This document shows positions 7,401 to 15,096 of a stretch of DNA of 15,603 nt, one piece after another. The translations under genes and the position numbers were made by a program. Numbering within the stretch: position 1 is the first letter of the stretch; each line of letters opens with the position of its first letter. The notes beneath the pieces are model-generated. The model ran no database searches. It was not told where the DNA came from and was given only the letters and a program-made list of their open reading frames with translations. Source of the DNA: DHVE2 group archaeon (lineage in GTDB: Archaea > Thermoplasmatota > Thermoplasmata > Thermoplasmatales > Aciduliprofundaceae); assembly GCA_015522955.1 (NCBI GenBank), contig WALG01000143.1, forward strand, positions 1 to 15,603, read 5' to 3'.

Positions 7401-8991
7401 AAAATCAAATAGGACAGATGATGTGAACTATACTTTCGGTGCATACAATATTAAGGTGCAGCAGAGGGGAGACATAGAAATTGTGCCCGGAACATTTATG
7501 GCTGAAATCAATGGAAAAGCAGTGAGTAAGGCTGCCCAGGATGTGGTGGTGACAATCAAATTCACACTGAAGAATGTTGGTGGAATGAGTTGTAATCTTA
7601 CCTATGTTCTTAAAGATAATAATAAAGTTATCCTGGAAAGGTACATTGCCTCTCTTGCTCCTGGAAAGGCAGTTGCTGTGAAATACAACTATTCCGCGAA
7701 AAATCTTGGGAAGCATACATTACTGCTGACTGTAAATCCTGCCCATAATGTTAGCGAGATGAGTTACGAAAATAATAATGCCACTCTGACTCTTGAGGTT
7801 ATTCCGCCTGCCTTCGAGATTTCCGTGGTAAGATATTCCGTGGAGCATGGACAAACCATTTATGAAGGAGACACCATATTCCTCATGGTCAAAGTCATAA
7901 ATAAGAATGCAACAGAATCAACGGGTAAAACTGTGTATATGGAGAATGTAACAGTTACGGTATCCCTTGGCAATCTAGGGGTATTCTCTCAGATGACAAA
8001 CAAATACGGAGTGGCGACATTCAAGATACCTGCCAAAGTTAAGGGTACATATACTCCTGTTATAAAAACAGAGTATCACACTAGTGTACAATCCTTTACT
8101 TCCACTCAAAAGGTGGTTGTAAAGCAGAAACCTTTCCAGATACCATGGCTATGGGTGATAATCGGTGTGGTTGCAGCAGGAGTTGGGGGATTCTTCCTAT
8201 ATGGCTTCCTTGCGTTCAGAAAGAAGGCAAAGGAATACATGGTGTGCGGCAACTGTGGTCGTTTAGTGCCTGCAGATGCTGACAGATGTCCCTACTGTGG
8301 GGTGGTATTTGAGAAAGAAAAGGTCAAATGTCCCGAGTGTGGCTCGCTCATAGATGAAGATGCCAAATACTGTCCTGTATGCGGTGCTGTGTTTATGGAA
8401 GAAAAAGATCCTGAGTATAAGAAGTACAGTGAGTTAAAGAACAATTACGAAAGATATATTGAGAAGTACAAAGAAGAAGCGAAGAAGTATATTGGTGATA
8501 AGTATACAAATGAGGAATTCTTTGAATGGTGGAAAACTCATCCAGAGTTTATATCATTCCAAGAATGGCTAAAAAGACAGGGAGAGAAAATAGAGGGAGA
8601 GACCGTTAGATGCCCAGTCTGTGGAGCACTTAATCCAAAGGGTGCTAAGATTTGCAGAGTGTGTGGCTCATCTCTTCCACAGGAAGAAGAGGAGGAAGAA
8701 GAAAAAGAAGAGGAAGAGACCAAAATCAAGCCTCCACCGATTTCCAAGGAAGAAGTGGAGAAATTAAAGAGACCTGGTGTTGTTACAGTTGAGGAATGGG
8801 CAGAGAAAAAGGACCTAGAAAAGAAGGAAAAGGAAAAACCTGAGGAAGAAGAATCTAAGAGAGAGCAATCCACGACGAAAGAAGAGGGAAAAGAGGAGAA
8901 AAAGGAAGAAAAGTCTGAAGAAAAGAAACCCATAGTCAAAAAGAAAGTGATAAAGAAAGTGATTGCACTGGACGAGGAGAAAGAGCGTTAA
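4483..8991 (+). CDS. Giant secreted, membrane-anchored protein with CARDB-like repeats and cytoplasmic zinc ribbons
   Basis: About 1502 residues from ATG 4483. Residues 1-27 form a Sec signal peptide (MKRILSLIVIVLLLLIGSFL). Residues 35-550 are beta-rich and resemble parallel beta-helix/carbohydrate-binding regions (for example GGTLQVENATLYFL). From about 577 come CARDB-like adhesion domains: 577-685, 779-885 and 996-1110 start with the recognisable DVDLRVSSIVV, GDIDLQVESVTV and GDIEIV patterns. Related beta domains lie between and after them. Many NxS/T sequons are present. One transmembrane helix follows (1222-1245, WLWVIIGVVAAGVGGFFLYG). The cytoplasmic part holds three CxxC...CxxC zinc ribbons (C1255-C1272, C1283-C1300, C1377-C1394), a helical segment between the second and third, and a Glu/Lys-rich tail of about 100 residues. 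Role unknown; adhesion or surface sensing is inferred. It converges on the pilus-type operon with overlapping stops. Confidence 0.85.
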   Translation: MKRILSLIVIVLLLLIGSFLPPAIHAGVPSGDTYQKVESRVSTVYINDLFVINRTTIDPLTGERGKYGFDANVVVLPGGTLQVENATLYFLSDVAHRYNLTVEGNLYFYNTTFTIGKGLIGPYYPFSINIKGPSTGSVKIINSDLLYPGWFNVTSKSGNVMIEDTVFDRMPGNPLDNPPSYGPTPYIYHSTVYFYHTEFRHLRKQPSSGSAPIGYVYNNTTIQVTSNGDNVTIGNYKKVVYSQYSRYWSFVILKDLKISLTYTNGSNYDKTSLLQLIYRGRYNEHIVANYTLDGSGKLVQQVSMTDIETVANRTYTADEFVDALSSGEIYVEIQRPKNDTVTIHNLKLFLDIEKNIVVDGIEPYSFNAISSVIYGRDVYVDVDYKPRADLGTTHNMMYVDGSSRLYFLNLTVNDTGTEKRMDTCFLMYDESSEVYILRYAAFHVTFQGKIPIDGLGVYATPNPVDIYGSSNIKSKIVGIIQNYIYATKGVPGMSIGHVTGYQIWDTTLNGTALLPLLSDIVNKSEMPNSKYIGIYNVDVKNDTKTFYSVQIGLEYFPWLMAENNTINYNIPLSKYKDVDLRVSSIVVTTSQPYMVGRDLGIHITVENLGKDAAQGATLTVYINGMSYTTLNLPLIKGKKSVTESLSISGSMFTSPSTYAIGASVSYIWDYNLNNNNATISVPVGVIKVSSVTPVEVIRYSVVNLSVSVESTYSWNNVPLLIILDNNSNILYQKNINLYAGTNVIEFQWDVDNIAAGGHVVIVYVNSIQVGSAGITVKGDIDLQVESVTVTPSEIYLQENVKIDATVINAGKDMPSGAKVYMTVYDPYGALLFNQTFTYPSQAYEVTFLPKDIGKYTLKVGVIVQGDYNPSNNMKVITFTVNPVPFSVGVNLKNEYINGTDIPINITVSSEISAKVWVTLEFPTLNLVLTPTADYPGDIGAGSSHIFHFVLKARDYAPSMSGSTSVTFGFYVHIKSNRTDDVNYTFGAYNIKVQQRGDIEIVPGTFMAEINGKAVSKAAQDVVVTIKFTLKNVGGMSCNLTYVLKDNNKVILERYIASLAPGKAVAVKYNYSAKNLGKHTLLLTVNPAHNVSEMSYENNNATLTLEVIPPAFEISVVRYSVEHGQTIYEGDTIFLMVKVINKNATESTGKTVYMENVTVTVSLGNLGVFSQMTNKYGVATFKIPAKVKGTYTPVIKTEYHTSVQSFTSTQKVVVKQKPFQIPWLWVIIGVVAAGVGGFFLYGFLAFRKKAKEYMVCGNCGRLVPADADRCPYCGVVFEKEKVKCPECGSLIDEDAKYCPVCGAVFMEEKDPEYKKYSELKNNYERYIEKYKEEAKKYIGDKYTNEEFFEWWKTHPEFISFQEWLKRQGEKIEGETVRCPVCGALNPKGAKICRVCGSSLPQEEEEEEEKEEEETKIKPPPISKEEVEKLKRPGVVTVEEWAEKKDLEKKEKEKPEEEESKREQSTTKEEGKEEKKEEKSEEKKPIVKKKVIKKVIALDEEKER

Positions 8992-10631
8992 TCCTTCTCC
9001 AAAACTTCATTTACTCTTTTTAGAACCTCTTCTGGGTTTTTGTAATATGCAGAAACTATTCTGGCCACATCTCTATAGTATCGCACCCCTAATTTTTCCA
9101 TATACTCGAGTACCCGTTCTCTTCTCTTTACCTCTAGTTCCATTCTTCTCTGGGACCATCCCTTTATAGTGGCTGTTTTCTCATATGTGTAACTATGCCC
9201 ACTGAAGTTGAATGTATCATCGGCTGGATTCCAGATGTATGCATTGTTAGTTATTATCTCATTTGTCTCCGGATCTATTCCCACGATTTCTGTGATAGAT
9301 TTAACTCTCCTGGTCATGGTGGTTCCAACCTTTACCTGTGCCTGAAGGATGACAATGTCCAATGCGCCTATGAGTGCACGGGGTAGATTAATAGGTGCAT
9401 TTTCAAATCTGTGCACCATGGATTTAACATCCTCTGCATGGAACGTTGTAAAGCAAGTTTTGCCCGTGGCCATGGCCTGAAACACCGTATATGCCTCTGG
9501 ACCTCTCACCTCCCCTACCATAATATACTGAGGTCTCTGTCTCAATGCAGCCTTTAATAGATCAAACATATCTATCTCACCGGGTTTCTTTCCCGTCACC
9601 GGATTTGGCTCGCCCACGCCTTCACGTGTCACTGACGGAATCCAGTTCTCGTGGGGTAGGTTCAGTTCTCTGGTATCTTCTATGCTCACAATTTTCATAT
9701 TCGGGGGTATGAATAGAAGTATAGCGTTGAGCGTGGTGGTTTTACCGCTGGCAGTGCCACCACATACTATTATGCTCATTCCGTTTTCCACGGCAAGCCA
9801 TAGATAGGCCATCATTTCGCGGCTCATGGTCTTGAATCGTATAAGGTCAACGGGTGTAAATGGGTTGGGCTTGAATCTTCTGATGGTGAATGATGAGCCT
9901 CTCTTGGTAACTTGTTTTCCAAGAGTTGCCTGTAGTCTGGAGCCATCTGGAAGCGAGGCATCCACCATGGGTGTGGAGATGGATATATGCTTTCCTGATT
10001 TCTGAACAATCCACAATACATACTGGTCTAAATCATCTTCCTTTTCGAATTTAAGATTTGATTTTATGGAGCCATACATTCTATGGTAAATGTAAATTGG
10101 AATATTCACACCGTCACAGGATATGTCTTCCACTTCCGTATCAATCATGGCGGGTTGAATGAGTCCATAGCCTATGAAATCTCGATAAATGTAGTATTTC
10201 ATTCTCTCCCATACAATTTCAGATACACTCAGTTGAAGTTCATTTCTTGTCTGCTGTGCAATGTTAAAAAGATACTCTTTCTCCTCTTCAAGGGTTGTGA
10301 ATTCTTTTACTTCAAGTTTCTCAATCATGGCACTCTTTATCTTCGACAAAATCTTTCTCTCATCTTCCTTTAATGGGGGTTCTATGACCTCATAGATGTA
10401 TTCGCTATTGAGAGTATCAAAGAGTATTCTCACATAAGAATAGGGCTCCTCCATAGGATTTACCTCGATAATTTTGAAACGCGAGGAGTTAACATCAGGA
10501 AGAGGTGTGATATCACTCCCAAACTCCATGGTTTTTCTTGGAGCCTTGATTTTTAGTCCTTCCTTTTTGAACATGGGGAGAAAGAGGTTAATCATCACAG
10601 GTGTTTTTTGTTCCTTTTTTGAAATTGCCAT
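8988..10631 (-). CDS. Type IV filament/secretion ATPase 2 (FlaI/GspE superfamily)
   Basis: A 547-residue hexameric motor ATPase of the FlaI/PilT/GspE family, acting at the inner face of the membrane to drive filament assembly or secretion. The N-terminal domain includes DITPLPDVNSSRF and YIYEVIEPPL. Numbering from M at 10631, the catalytic domain has the arginine motif FTIRRF (248-253), Walker A GGTASGKT (291-298), Asp box SIEDTRELNL (316-325), Walker B YIMVGEVRG (369-377, E374) and His box CFTTFHAE (H398). All catalytic residues are present. The ATG at 10631 is preferred over 10652 because GAGGTGAT lies 4 bases before it. It is the last gene of the operon; the upstream stop lies inside this ribosome binding site. 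Strongly similar to ATPase 1, so a tandem paralogue. Confidence 0.9.
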   Translation of the reverse strand: MAISKKEQKTPVMINLFLPMFKKEGLKIKAPRKTMEFGSDITPLPDVNSSRFKIIEVNPMEEPYSYVRILFDTLNSEYIYEVIEPPLKEDERKILSKIKSAMIEKLEVKEFTTLEEEKEYLFNIAQQTRNELQLSVSEIVWERMKYYIYRDFIGYGLIQPAMIDTEVEDISCDGVNIPIYIYHRMYGSIKSNLKFEKEDDLDQYVLWIVQKSGKHISISTPMVDASLPDGSRLQATLGKQVTKRGSSFTIRRFKPNPFTPVDLIRFKTMSREMMAYLWLAVENGMSIIVCGGTASGKTTTLNAILLFIPPNMKIVSIEDTRELNLPHENWIPSVTREGVGEPNPVTGKKPGEIDMFDLLKAALRQRPQYIMVGEVRGPEAYTVFQAMATGKTCFTTFHAEDVKSMVHRFENAPINLPRALIGALDIVILQAQVKVGTTMTRRVKSITEIVGIDPETNEIITNNAYIWNPADDTFNFSGHSYTYEKTATIKGWSQRRMELEVKRRERVLEYMEKLGVRYYRDVARIVSAYYKNPEEVLKRVNEVLEKD

Positions 10632-10635
10632 CTTT

Positions 10636-10643
10636 ATCACCTC
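10636..10643 (-). promoter_or_regulatory. Ribosome binding site of ATPase 2
   Basis: GAGGTGAT on the minus strand, 4 bases before ATG 10631, matches the archaeal anti-Shine-Dalgarno sequence well. It overlaps the stop codon of the preceding platform gene (TGA, 10642-10644), indicating translational coupling, and it decides the start codon. Confidence 0.7.
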
Positions 10644-11517
10644 ATGCCGCACCCATGGCCCTCAGGATGAAATACCCCGATGCGAGAAGTATAAACGCCC
10701 ATACCATACCTGTTTTGAATCGCCCATCATTGAGCAATCCGATCATAATGCCATCTCCAAATCCATGGATAAGTGTCGCTAACACGAACAGAAAACTTAT
10801 AATAGGAACCTCCCGATAGGCAATACCTCCAACGGGTAAATTGCCACTAACAGCCGCTTTTGCCAGACTCTCTTCTACAGCCTTTCCTGCCTTTGCCATC
10901 TCTGGCATAAATGAGTTGTTCAGTATGATGATGGTTGCCACAAACACGAAGAAAGAGGTGAGGATAACAAAGGCATAGGTAAACATCTCGATTCCACGCT
11001 CCTTTTGCATCAATTGTGTCTCCTTGGCTGCGTGAGACACCATGGAAAGCACATCTGCCACATTACCTCCTGCCTCGTTGGCTTTGATTATTATGGCTAT
11101 CATTCTGTTGATTAACGGGGTGTTTATCCGCTGGTTGAAAGAAAGCAAAGCATCTTTTACAGGCACACCCCATTTTATCTTTGCAGCCATTCTTTTTATC
11201 TCGTCAGTCAGGGCGCCATACCTTCCAGAGGAGGCAACAACTATAGATTCTGCAAGGGTCATGCCAAATCTACCTGCCTCGGCAACATCTCTCAAGAAAT
11301 CCGGAAATCTCTCCTCTATGGCTTTTATTCTTCTTCTTTCTATCATATCATATACTCCAGGACCGGCTAAAAATGCAAGGACGCCAATGACTTCCATATC
11401 GAGCCATGTGAGTATAAAGTTTTCAATTGGATAGCGATAGATATAAACTCCAAATACCATGAAGATAAGTCCAGCGATGAGGGATATTGCCCATATCCAT
11501 CTCTCTTTTTTATTCAT
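10642..11517 (-). CDS. Type IV filament platform protein, second half (GspF/TadC/FlaJ-like)
   Basis: A 291-residue polytopic membrane protein with a T2SF (GspF) domain. This is the platform that couples the ATPase to filament assembly. Predicted transmembrane helices lie near residues 7-27, 41-57, 178-200, 237-260 and 270-288. The cytoplasmic four-helix domain covers about 70-165 and shows the family pattern: ERFPDFLRDVAEAGRFGMTL, then KIKWGVPVKDALLSFNQRIN, and a Gly-rich EAGGNVADVLSMV. FlaJ proteins normally carry two such domains in one chain; this protein carries one and its upstream neighbour the other. The ATG overlaps the upstream TGA (ATGA at 11514-11517). A very strong ribosome binding site (AAGGAGGTG) lies 5 bases upstream. 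Confidence 0.88.
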   Translation of the reverse strand: MNKKERWIWAISLIAGLIFMVFGVYIYRYPIENFILTWLDMEVIGVLAFLAGPGVYDMIERRRIKAIEERFPDFLRDVAEAGRFGMTLAESIVVASSGRYGALTDEIKRMAAKIKWGVPVKDALLSFNQRINTPLINRMIAIIIKANEAGGNVADVLSMVSHAAKETQLMQKERGIEMFTYAFVILTSFFVFVATIIILNNSFMPEMAKAGKAVEESLAKAAVSGNLPVGGIAYREVPIISFLFVLATLIHGFGDGIMIGLLNDGRFKTGMVWAFILLASGYFILRAMGAA

Positions 11518-12512
11518 AGAGACACCTCCTTACTTGTACTATAAATAAAATAACTGAACACGATGATTATTAGGGGAATCATTACCACTACAACGATTTC
11601 CAGCATGGCAACCACGGATGAACTACCTGTGGGATTTATCAGGGCCATGATGGCCATTATAACCACCAGAAACAGAGGAAATGCCACACCCACTGTAACA
11701 TAAATCTCTGCAAACACACCCAAGTTTTCCATATTTTTCCGAAGATTTATCTTTGCCTCTTTCTCATATTCATCTGATTTAAGGAGGAAATAGGGTTTCA
11801 ATCTGCCACCTGAGGTTGCTGTGGTGATTACTCCCTGAAGAAACTCCTGCCACTTTGTGGATGGACTTCTACGGGATGCATCCGCCAGCGCCGTTAATAT
11901 ATCCTTGCCTAGAAGTTCCGTGTCTCTGGTAATCCATTCTGCTTCACTGGCTATCTCACCATATTCATTCCTCAGGGCAAGTTCTTTGAAAATTGTTGCT
12001 ACTGTAACATCTGCAGAAGCGAGAGAGGCTATGAAATTCATCGCTGCAGGGAGATGCACATCTATATCCTTTGCTCTCTTCTTGGCTCTCGAAGTTGGAG
12101 ATGACGGCAATGTGGCCAGGGCCATGGTAGGCGGTATCACCGCGATGATTATTCCCAAAAGCAGGAATATCAAAAGAGGAACATTGGGTACAAGGGTACC
12201 CAGAATCACTATGAACGCCCCCAAAACAAGACCTACTATACCCATCAGTAATGTGGTGAAATATACATATGCAAGATATTCCTGTGGTCTGAGAAGAATA
12301 TGAGCCTTGAGAAGGTCACCCTCCAGTTTCGCATATTTCTTATTTTTTATATTCTTCTCTGCAATTTTACCCATAATTTTCCATGCCATTTTGTAATAGG
12401 GAGAGATTTTGATATAAGAGGGCAGCATGCCCTTGGGAAGTTTAACTTTGTAATCTCTCCCCTTCTGGGGCTGTGCACCATACTTTGAAAATAATTTTGC
12501 CATTAAACTCAT
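11514..12512 (-). CDS. Type IV filament platform protein, first half (GspF/TadB/FlaJ-like)
   Basis: A 332-residue polytopic membrane protein with one T2SF domain. A basic N-terminal cytoplasmic stretch (1-78) is followed by helices at about 80-105 and 111-133. A cytoplasmic helical domain covers about 145-262 (AAMNFIASLASADVTVATIF, LGKDILTALADASRRSPSTK, EFLQGVITTATSGGRL). Two further helices lie at 267-292 and 300-325. With its downstream partner it gives 623 residues and about nine helices, matching a complete archaeal FlaJ/PilC-like platform. The start overlaps the stop of ATPase 1 by 4 bases; a poly-G tract just upstream (G7 at 12519-12525) could act as the ribosome binding site. An alternative ATG is three codons downstream. 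Confidence 0.85.
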   Translation of the reverse strand: MSLMAKLFSKYGAQPQKGRDYKVKLPKGMLPSYIKISPYYKMAWKIMGKIAEKNIKNKKYAKLEGDLLKAHILLRPQEYLAYVYFTTLLMGIVGLVLGAFIVILGTLVPNVPLLIFLLLGIIIAVIPPTMALATLPSSPTSRAKKRAKDIDVHLPAAMNFIASLASADVTVATIFKELALRNEYGEIASEAEWITRDTELLGKDILTALADASRRSPSTKWQEFLQGVITTATSGGRLKPYFLLKSDEYEKEAKINLRKNMENLGVFAEIYVTVGVAFPLFLVVIMAIMALINPTGSSSVVAMLEIVVVVMIPLIIIVFSYFIYSTSKEVSL

Positions 12513-14155
12513 TTATTTCCCCCCCTTTCCAGTTCTTCTCTTATTACATCCACAGTGCCGATTGGGTCGCGATAGTAGTCGTTTATCGTTCTCCATATGT
12601 CTCTGTAATCTAAAACTCTTTTATTAACCCAGTATCTTACCACATCCGTTCTACGCTCGAACTCTTCCATCATCTCATTGTGTGTGAGATTTTTCATACT
12701 CATAATTTTGTCGAACAGATAACTGTGACCCTTGAATCTATGCACATCTCTTGACTGATCCCATTCAAATACCACGTTGGTTATGAGTTCATTTGTCTCA
12801 GGTTCAAAACCAACATTTTCCACAACCTGCTCGATTCTTCTTGCTATTGTATCTCGAACCCTCACTATCTTTTGAATAATCACATTGTTCAACGCAGTCA
12901 TGAGAATCCTTGGGCAGTTTATAGGCGGATTCTCAAGGCGATGAATCATAGAAACTATTGAATCTGCATGCATGGTGGAATATGTGGTATGACCGGTGGC
13001 CATGGCCTGGAACATGGTGTATGTTTCTTTGCCCCTCACCTCACCCACGATTATGTAATTTGGTCTCTGTCTAAGGGCTGCCCTCACCAGGTCATACATA
13101 TCAATCTCACCGGCCGCCTTGCCTGTTAGAGATGCCTCTCCGGTTCCACTTCTCGTTGTACCTGGAATCCAATTCTGATGTGGTAAATTGATTTCTCGGG
13201 TATCCTCCATACTTACAATCTTTGCAGCGGGAGGTATGAACATGGAAAAAGCATTGAGTGTGGAGGTCTTACCGCATGCAGGCCCTCCGATGACTATAGC
13301 ACTCTCCCCTTGCTCTACCATGAGCCATAGATAAGCCACGATTTCTGGAGATGCGGTTCCATACATTACAAGTTCTGTGGGAGTGAATGGCTTTTCCTTG
13401 AATCTCCTTATGGTGAATGTTGCTCCCCTTGAGGTAACCTCCCTTCCATAGGTGGCTTGAACTCGGTGCCCCTCCGTTGTGGTTCCGTCCAGTATGGGGT
13501 CTGCTACAGAAATCTGCTTGCCGCATTTTTGGGAAACGTAAACCACAAAGGAGTTTAACTCCTCATCATCTTCATAGATTAGTTTTGTTTTTATAGATTG
13601 ATACTTCTTGTGAAAAACATAAATGGGTACATTTACGCCATCGCATGAGATGTCTTCCACATATTCATCTCGAATCAGACCATCTATCTTCTGGTACCCT
13701 ATATAATCTCTAATGACATAATATGCGATTTTTTCCTTTGAAATGGTGTCTATTTTCATATCTCTGCTCCTCAGAAAACTGTCAAGGGAATCCCTTATAT
13801 ACTGCTCCTTATCTCTGCGGGACATTATATTCCACTCATATTTGAGAGTTCTTTCTAAAGTGTCTTTTATTTCTCTAAGCGTCACCTCTTCTTCCTCGGT
13901 TAGGGGGGGTTCAATCAAATCGTAGATATACTCATATTCTTCCTTATTGTAGATTATGCGAGCATAAACATAGGGTGGATAAATAGGGTATATCTCTACT
14001 GTTTCATAATTAGGGTTATCCAATGGAGGAATGGGTGTAATATCAGTGCTTTTTCCCAGTTGAAATTTGGGAACCTTTACCTTAATTTTTCCTTTTGGTT
14101 TTATGATATTCCCAAAAAAATCAAAACTTATTTTTTTTGCCCCTTTGACAGCCAT
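12509..14155 (-). CDS. Type IV filament/secretion ATPase 1 (FlaI/GspE superfamily)
   Basis: A 548-residue motor ATPase of the FlaI/GspE family. The N-terminal region (DITPIPPLDNPNYETVEIYP; YIYDLIEPPL) parallels that of ATPase 2. Catalytic motifs are FTIRRF (247-252), Walker A GGPACGKTS (290-298, K296), Asp box SMEDTREINL (315-324), Walker B YIIVGEVRG (367-375, E372) and His box TYSTMHAD (H396). All are intact, so it should hydrolyse ATP. It starts 4 bases after the stop of the prepilin-like gene; GGAG at 14165-14168 and GTGAT at 14159-14163 may act together as ribosome binding site. The stop overlaps the start of the platform first half. Whether it drives extension, retraction or works jointly with ATPase 2 cannot be told from sequence. 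Confidence 0.92.
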   Translation of the reverse strand: MAVKGAKKISFDFFGNIIKPKGKIKVKVPKFQLGKSTDITPIPPLDNPNYETVEIYPIYPPYVYARIIYNKEEYEYIYDLIEPPLTEEEEVTLREIKDTLERTLKYEWNIMSRRDKEQYIRDSLDSFLRSRDMKIDTISKEKIAYYVIRDYIGYQKIDGLIRDEYVEDISCDGVNVPIYVFHKKYQSIKTKLIYEDDEELNSFVVYVSQKCGKQISVADPILDGTTTEGHRVQATYGREVTSRGATFTIRRFKEKPFTPTELVMYGTASPEIVAYLWLMVEQGESAIVIGGPACGKTSTLNAFSMFIPPAAKIVSMEDTREINLPHQNWIPGTTRSGTGEASLTGKAAGEIDMYDLVRAALRQRPNYIIVGEVRGKETYTMFQAMATGHTTYSTMHADSIVSMIHRLENPPINCPRILMTALNNVIIQKIVRVRDTIARRIEQVVENVGFEPETNELITNVVFEWDQSRDVHRFKGHSYLFDKIMSMKNLTHNEMMEEFERRTDVVRYWVNKRVLDYRDIWRTINDYYRDPIGTVDVIREELERGGNK

Positions 14156-14159
14156 GCTA

Positions 14160-15065
14160 TCACGCTCCTATATTTACCTGCAGATAAACCATCTCAATTG
14201 TTATATATACGTGCTCAAAGGTTTTGCTTGGGTTTATCTCAAGAGTATTATTTGCTGTACCTGTGACTAGATAATATGTAGTGGTAGTTGTATTGGTAAG
14301 CCCAGAGGCTGTTAATACAGATTCTAAATAATTTACCCATGCCCGGGTGAAATTAAGATTGAGTTGCCCGTAGGTATAGTTGCTGAGCACTGTAATATTA
14401 ACGCTTCTGTTGCCAACTTCATATGTATTCTTTGACTCGCCCACAAGCGAAATTGCAAGGTTTCGGGTATCCGAGCCAGTGGCGGAGTTTGAAGTGCCAT
14501 ATATCTTTTGTAGCGTTACGTAAATATAAAGGTCATTTCCTGTCTTTTGAAATCTTATATTAGGGTCTACCAGAAACGAAGAGTTCTTGGCAGGGAAATT
14601 GTAACGGAGCAATGCACCATTCTCATAAGATATAAGTTCGGGGATATAGTACCTGTTGGGAAGAAATATCTGCACGCTACCTGAGGCATTGGCCATGATA
14701 CGATTACCGTACTCATCCAGAAAATGCACGGATAGAATATAACTTGCGTTATGGCCTGCCGGGAATACCCTCAATTGCCCATAGGTTGGGGAGGCAAAAA
14801 GCGGAATTCCAGGAGCACCCAGTTTTATGGGCACATATGCAGTATAATTTGAATTCTTTGTTAAAGTGAGAAGGTCTATCACACTTCTCATATTTGAAAA
14901 CTGGGAAATTACCTCCAAATCATGCTGCGCCTCATTCTCCTTCATATTAACAGGCACAACCTGACTCATAAATATGGTAAGTAAGGCAGTAAAGATCATT
15001 AACGCAAAGATGGTACCTACGGTAGACGCTACACCATCCTCCTTCCTGTTGTAAAGTTTCTTCAT
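14160..15065 (-). CDS. Prepilin-like (type IV pilin N-terminus) exported protein
   Basis: A 301-residue protein. The N-terminus is a class III (prepilin-type) signal: MKKLYNRKEDG, then a hydrophobic stretch VASTVGTIFALMIFTALLTI, with likely cleavage after Gly11 by an archaeal prepilin peptidase. The segment after it (VPVNMKENEAQHDLEVISQF) is amphipathic helix, continuing the pilin-like stalk. The remainder is beta-rich, with about ten NxS/T glycosylation sequons and a Thr-rich patch (TNTTTTTYY). It is longer than typical major archaeal pilins, so a minor pilin, tip or adaptor protein is equally possible. It is the first gene of the operon. A TATA box lies about 25 bases upstream of the probable transcript start, and AGGTG lies 8 bases before the ATG. 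Confidence 0.75.
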   Translation of the reverse strand: MKKLYNRKEDGVASTVGTIFALMIFTALLTIFMSQVVPVNMKENEAQHDLEVISQFSNMRSVIDLLTLTKNSNYTAYVPIKLGAPGIPLFASPTYGQLRVFPAGHNASYILSVHFLDEYGNRIMANASGSVQIFLPNRYYIPELISYENGALLRYNFPAKNSSFLVDPNIRFQKTGNDLYIYVTLQKIYGTSNSATGSDTRNLAISLVGESKNTYEVGNRSVNITVLSNYTYGQLNLNFTRAWVNYLESVLTASGLTNTTTTTYYLVTGTANNTLEINPSKTFEHVYITIEMVYLQVNIGA

Positions 15066-15096
15066 AAATCAAACACCTAATAGTATAGAAGTGAGG

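Noticed and set aside
8538..8939. Serine-rich minus-strand open frame of 133 codons.
   Set aside because: It is the antisense of the Glu/Lys-rich tail of the surface protein; GAA/GAG codons read backwards as Ser/Phe codons.
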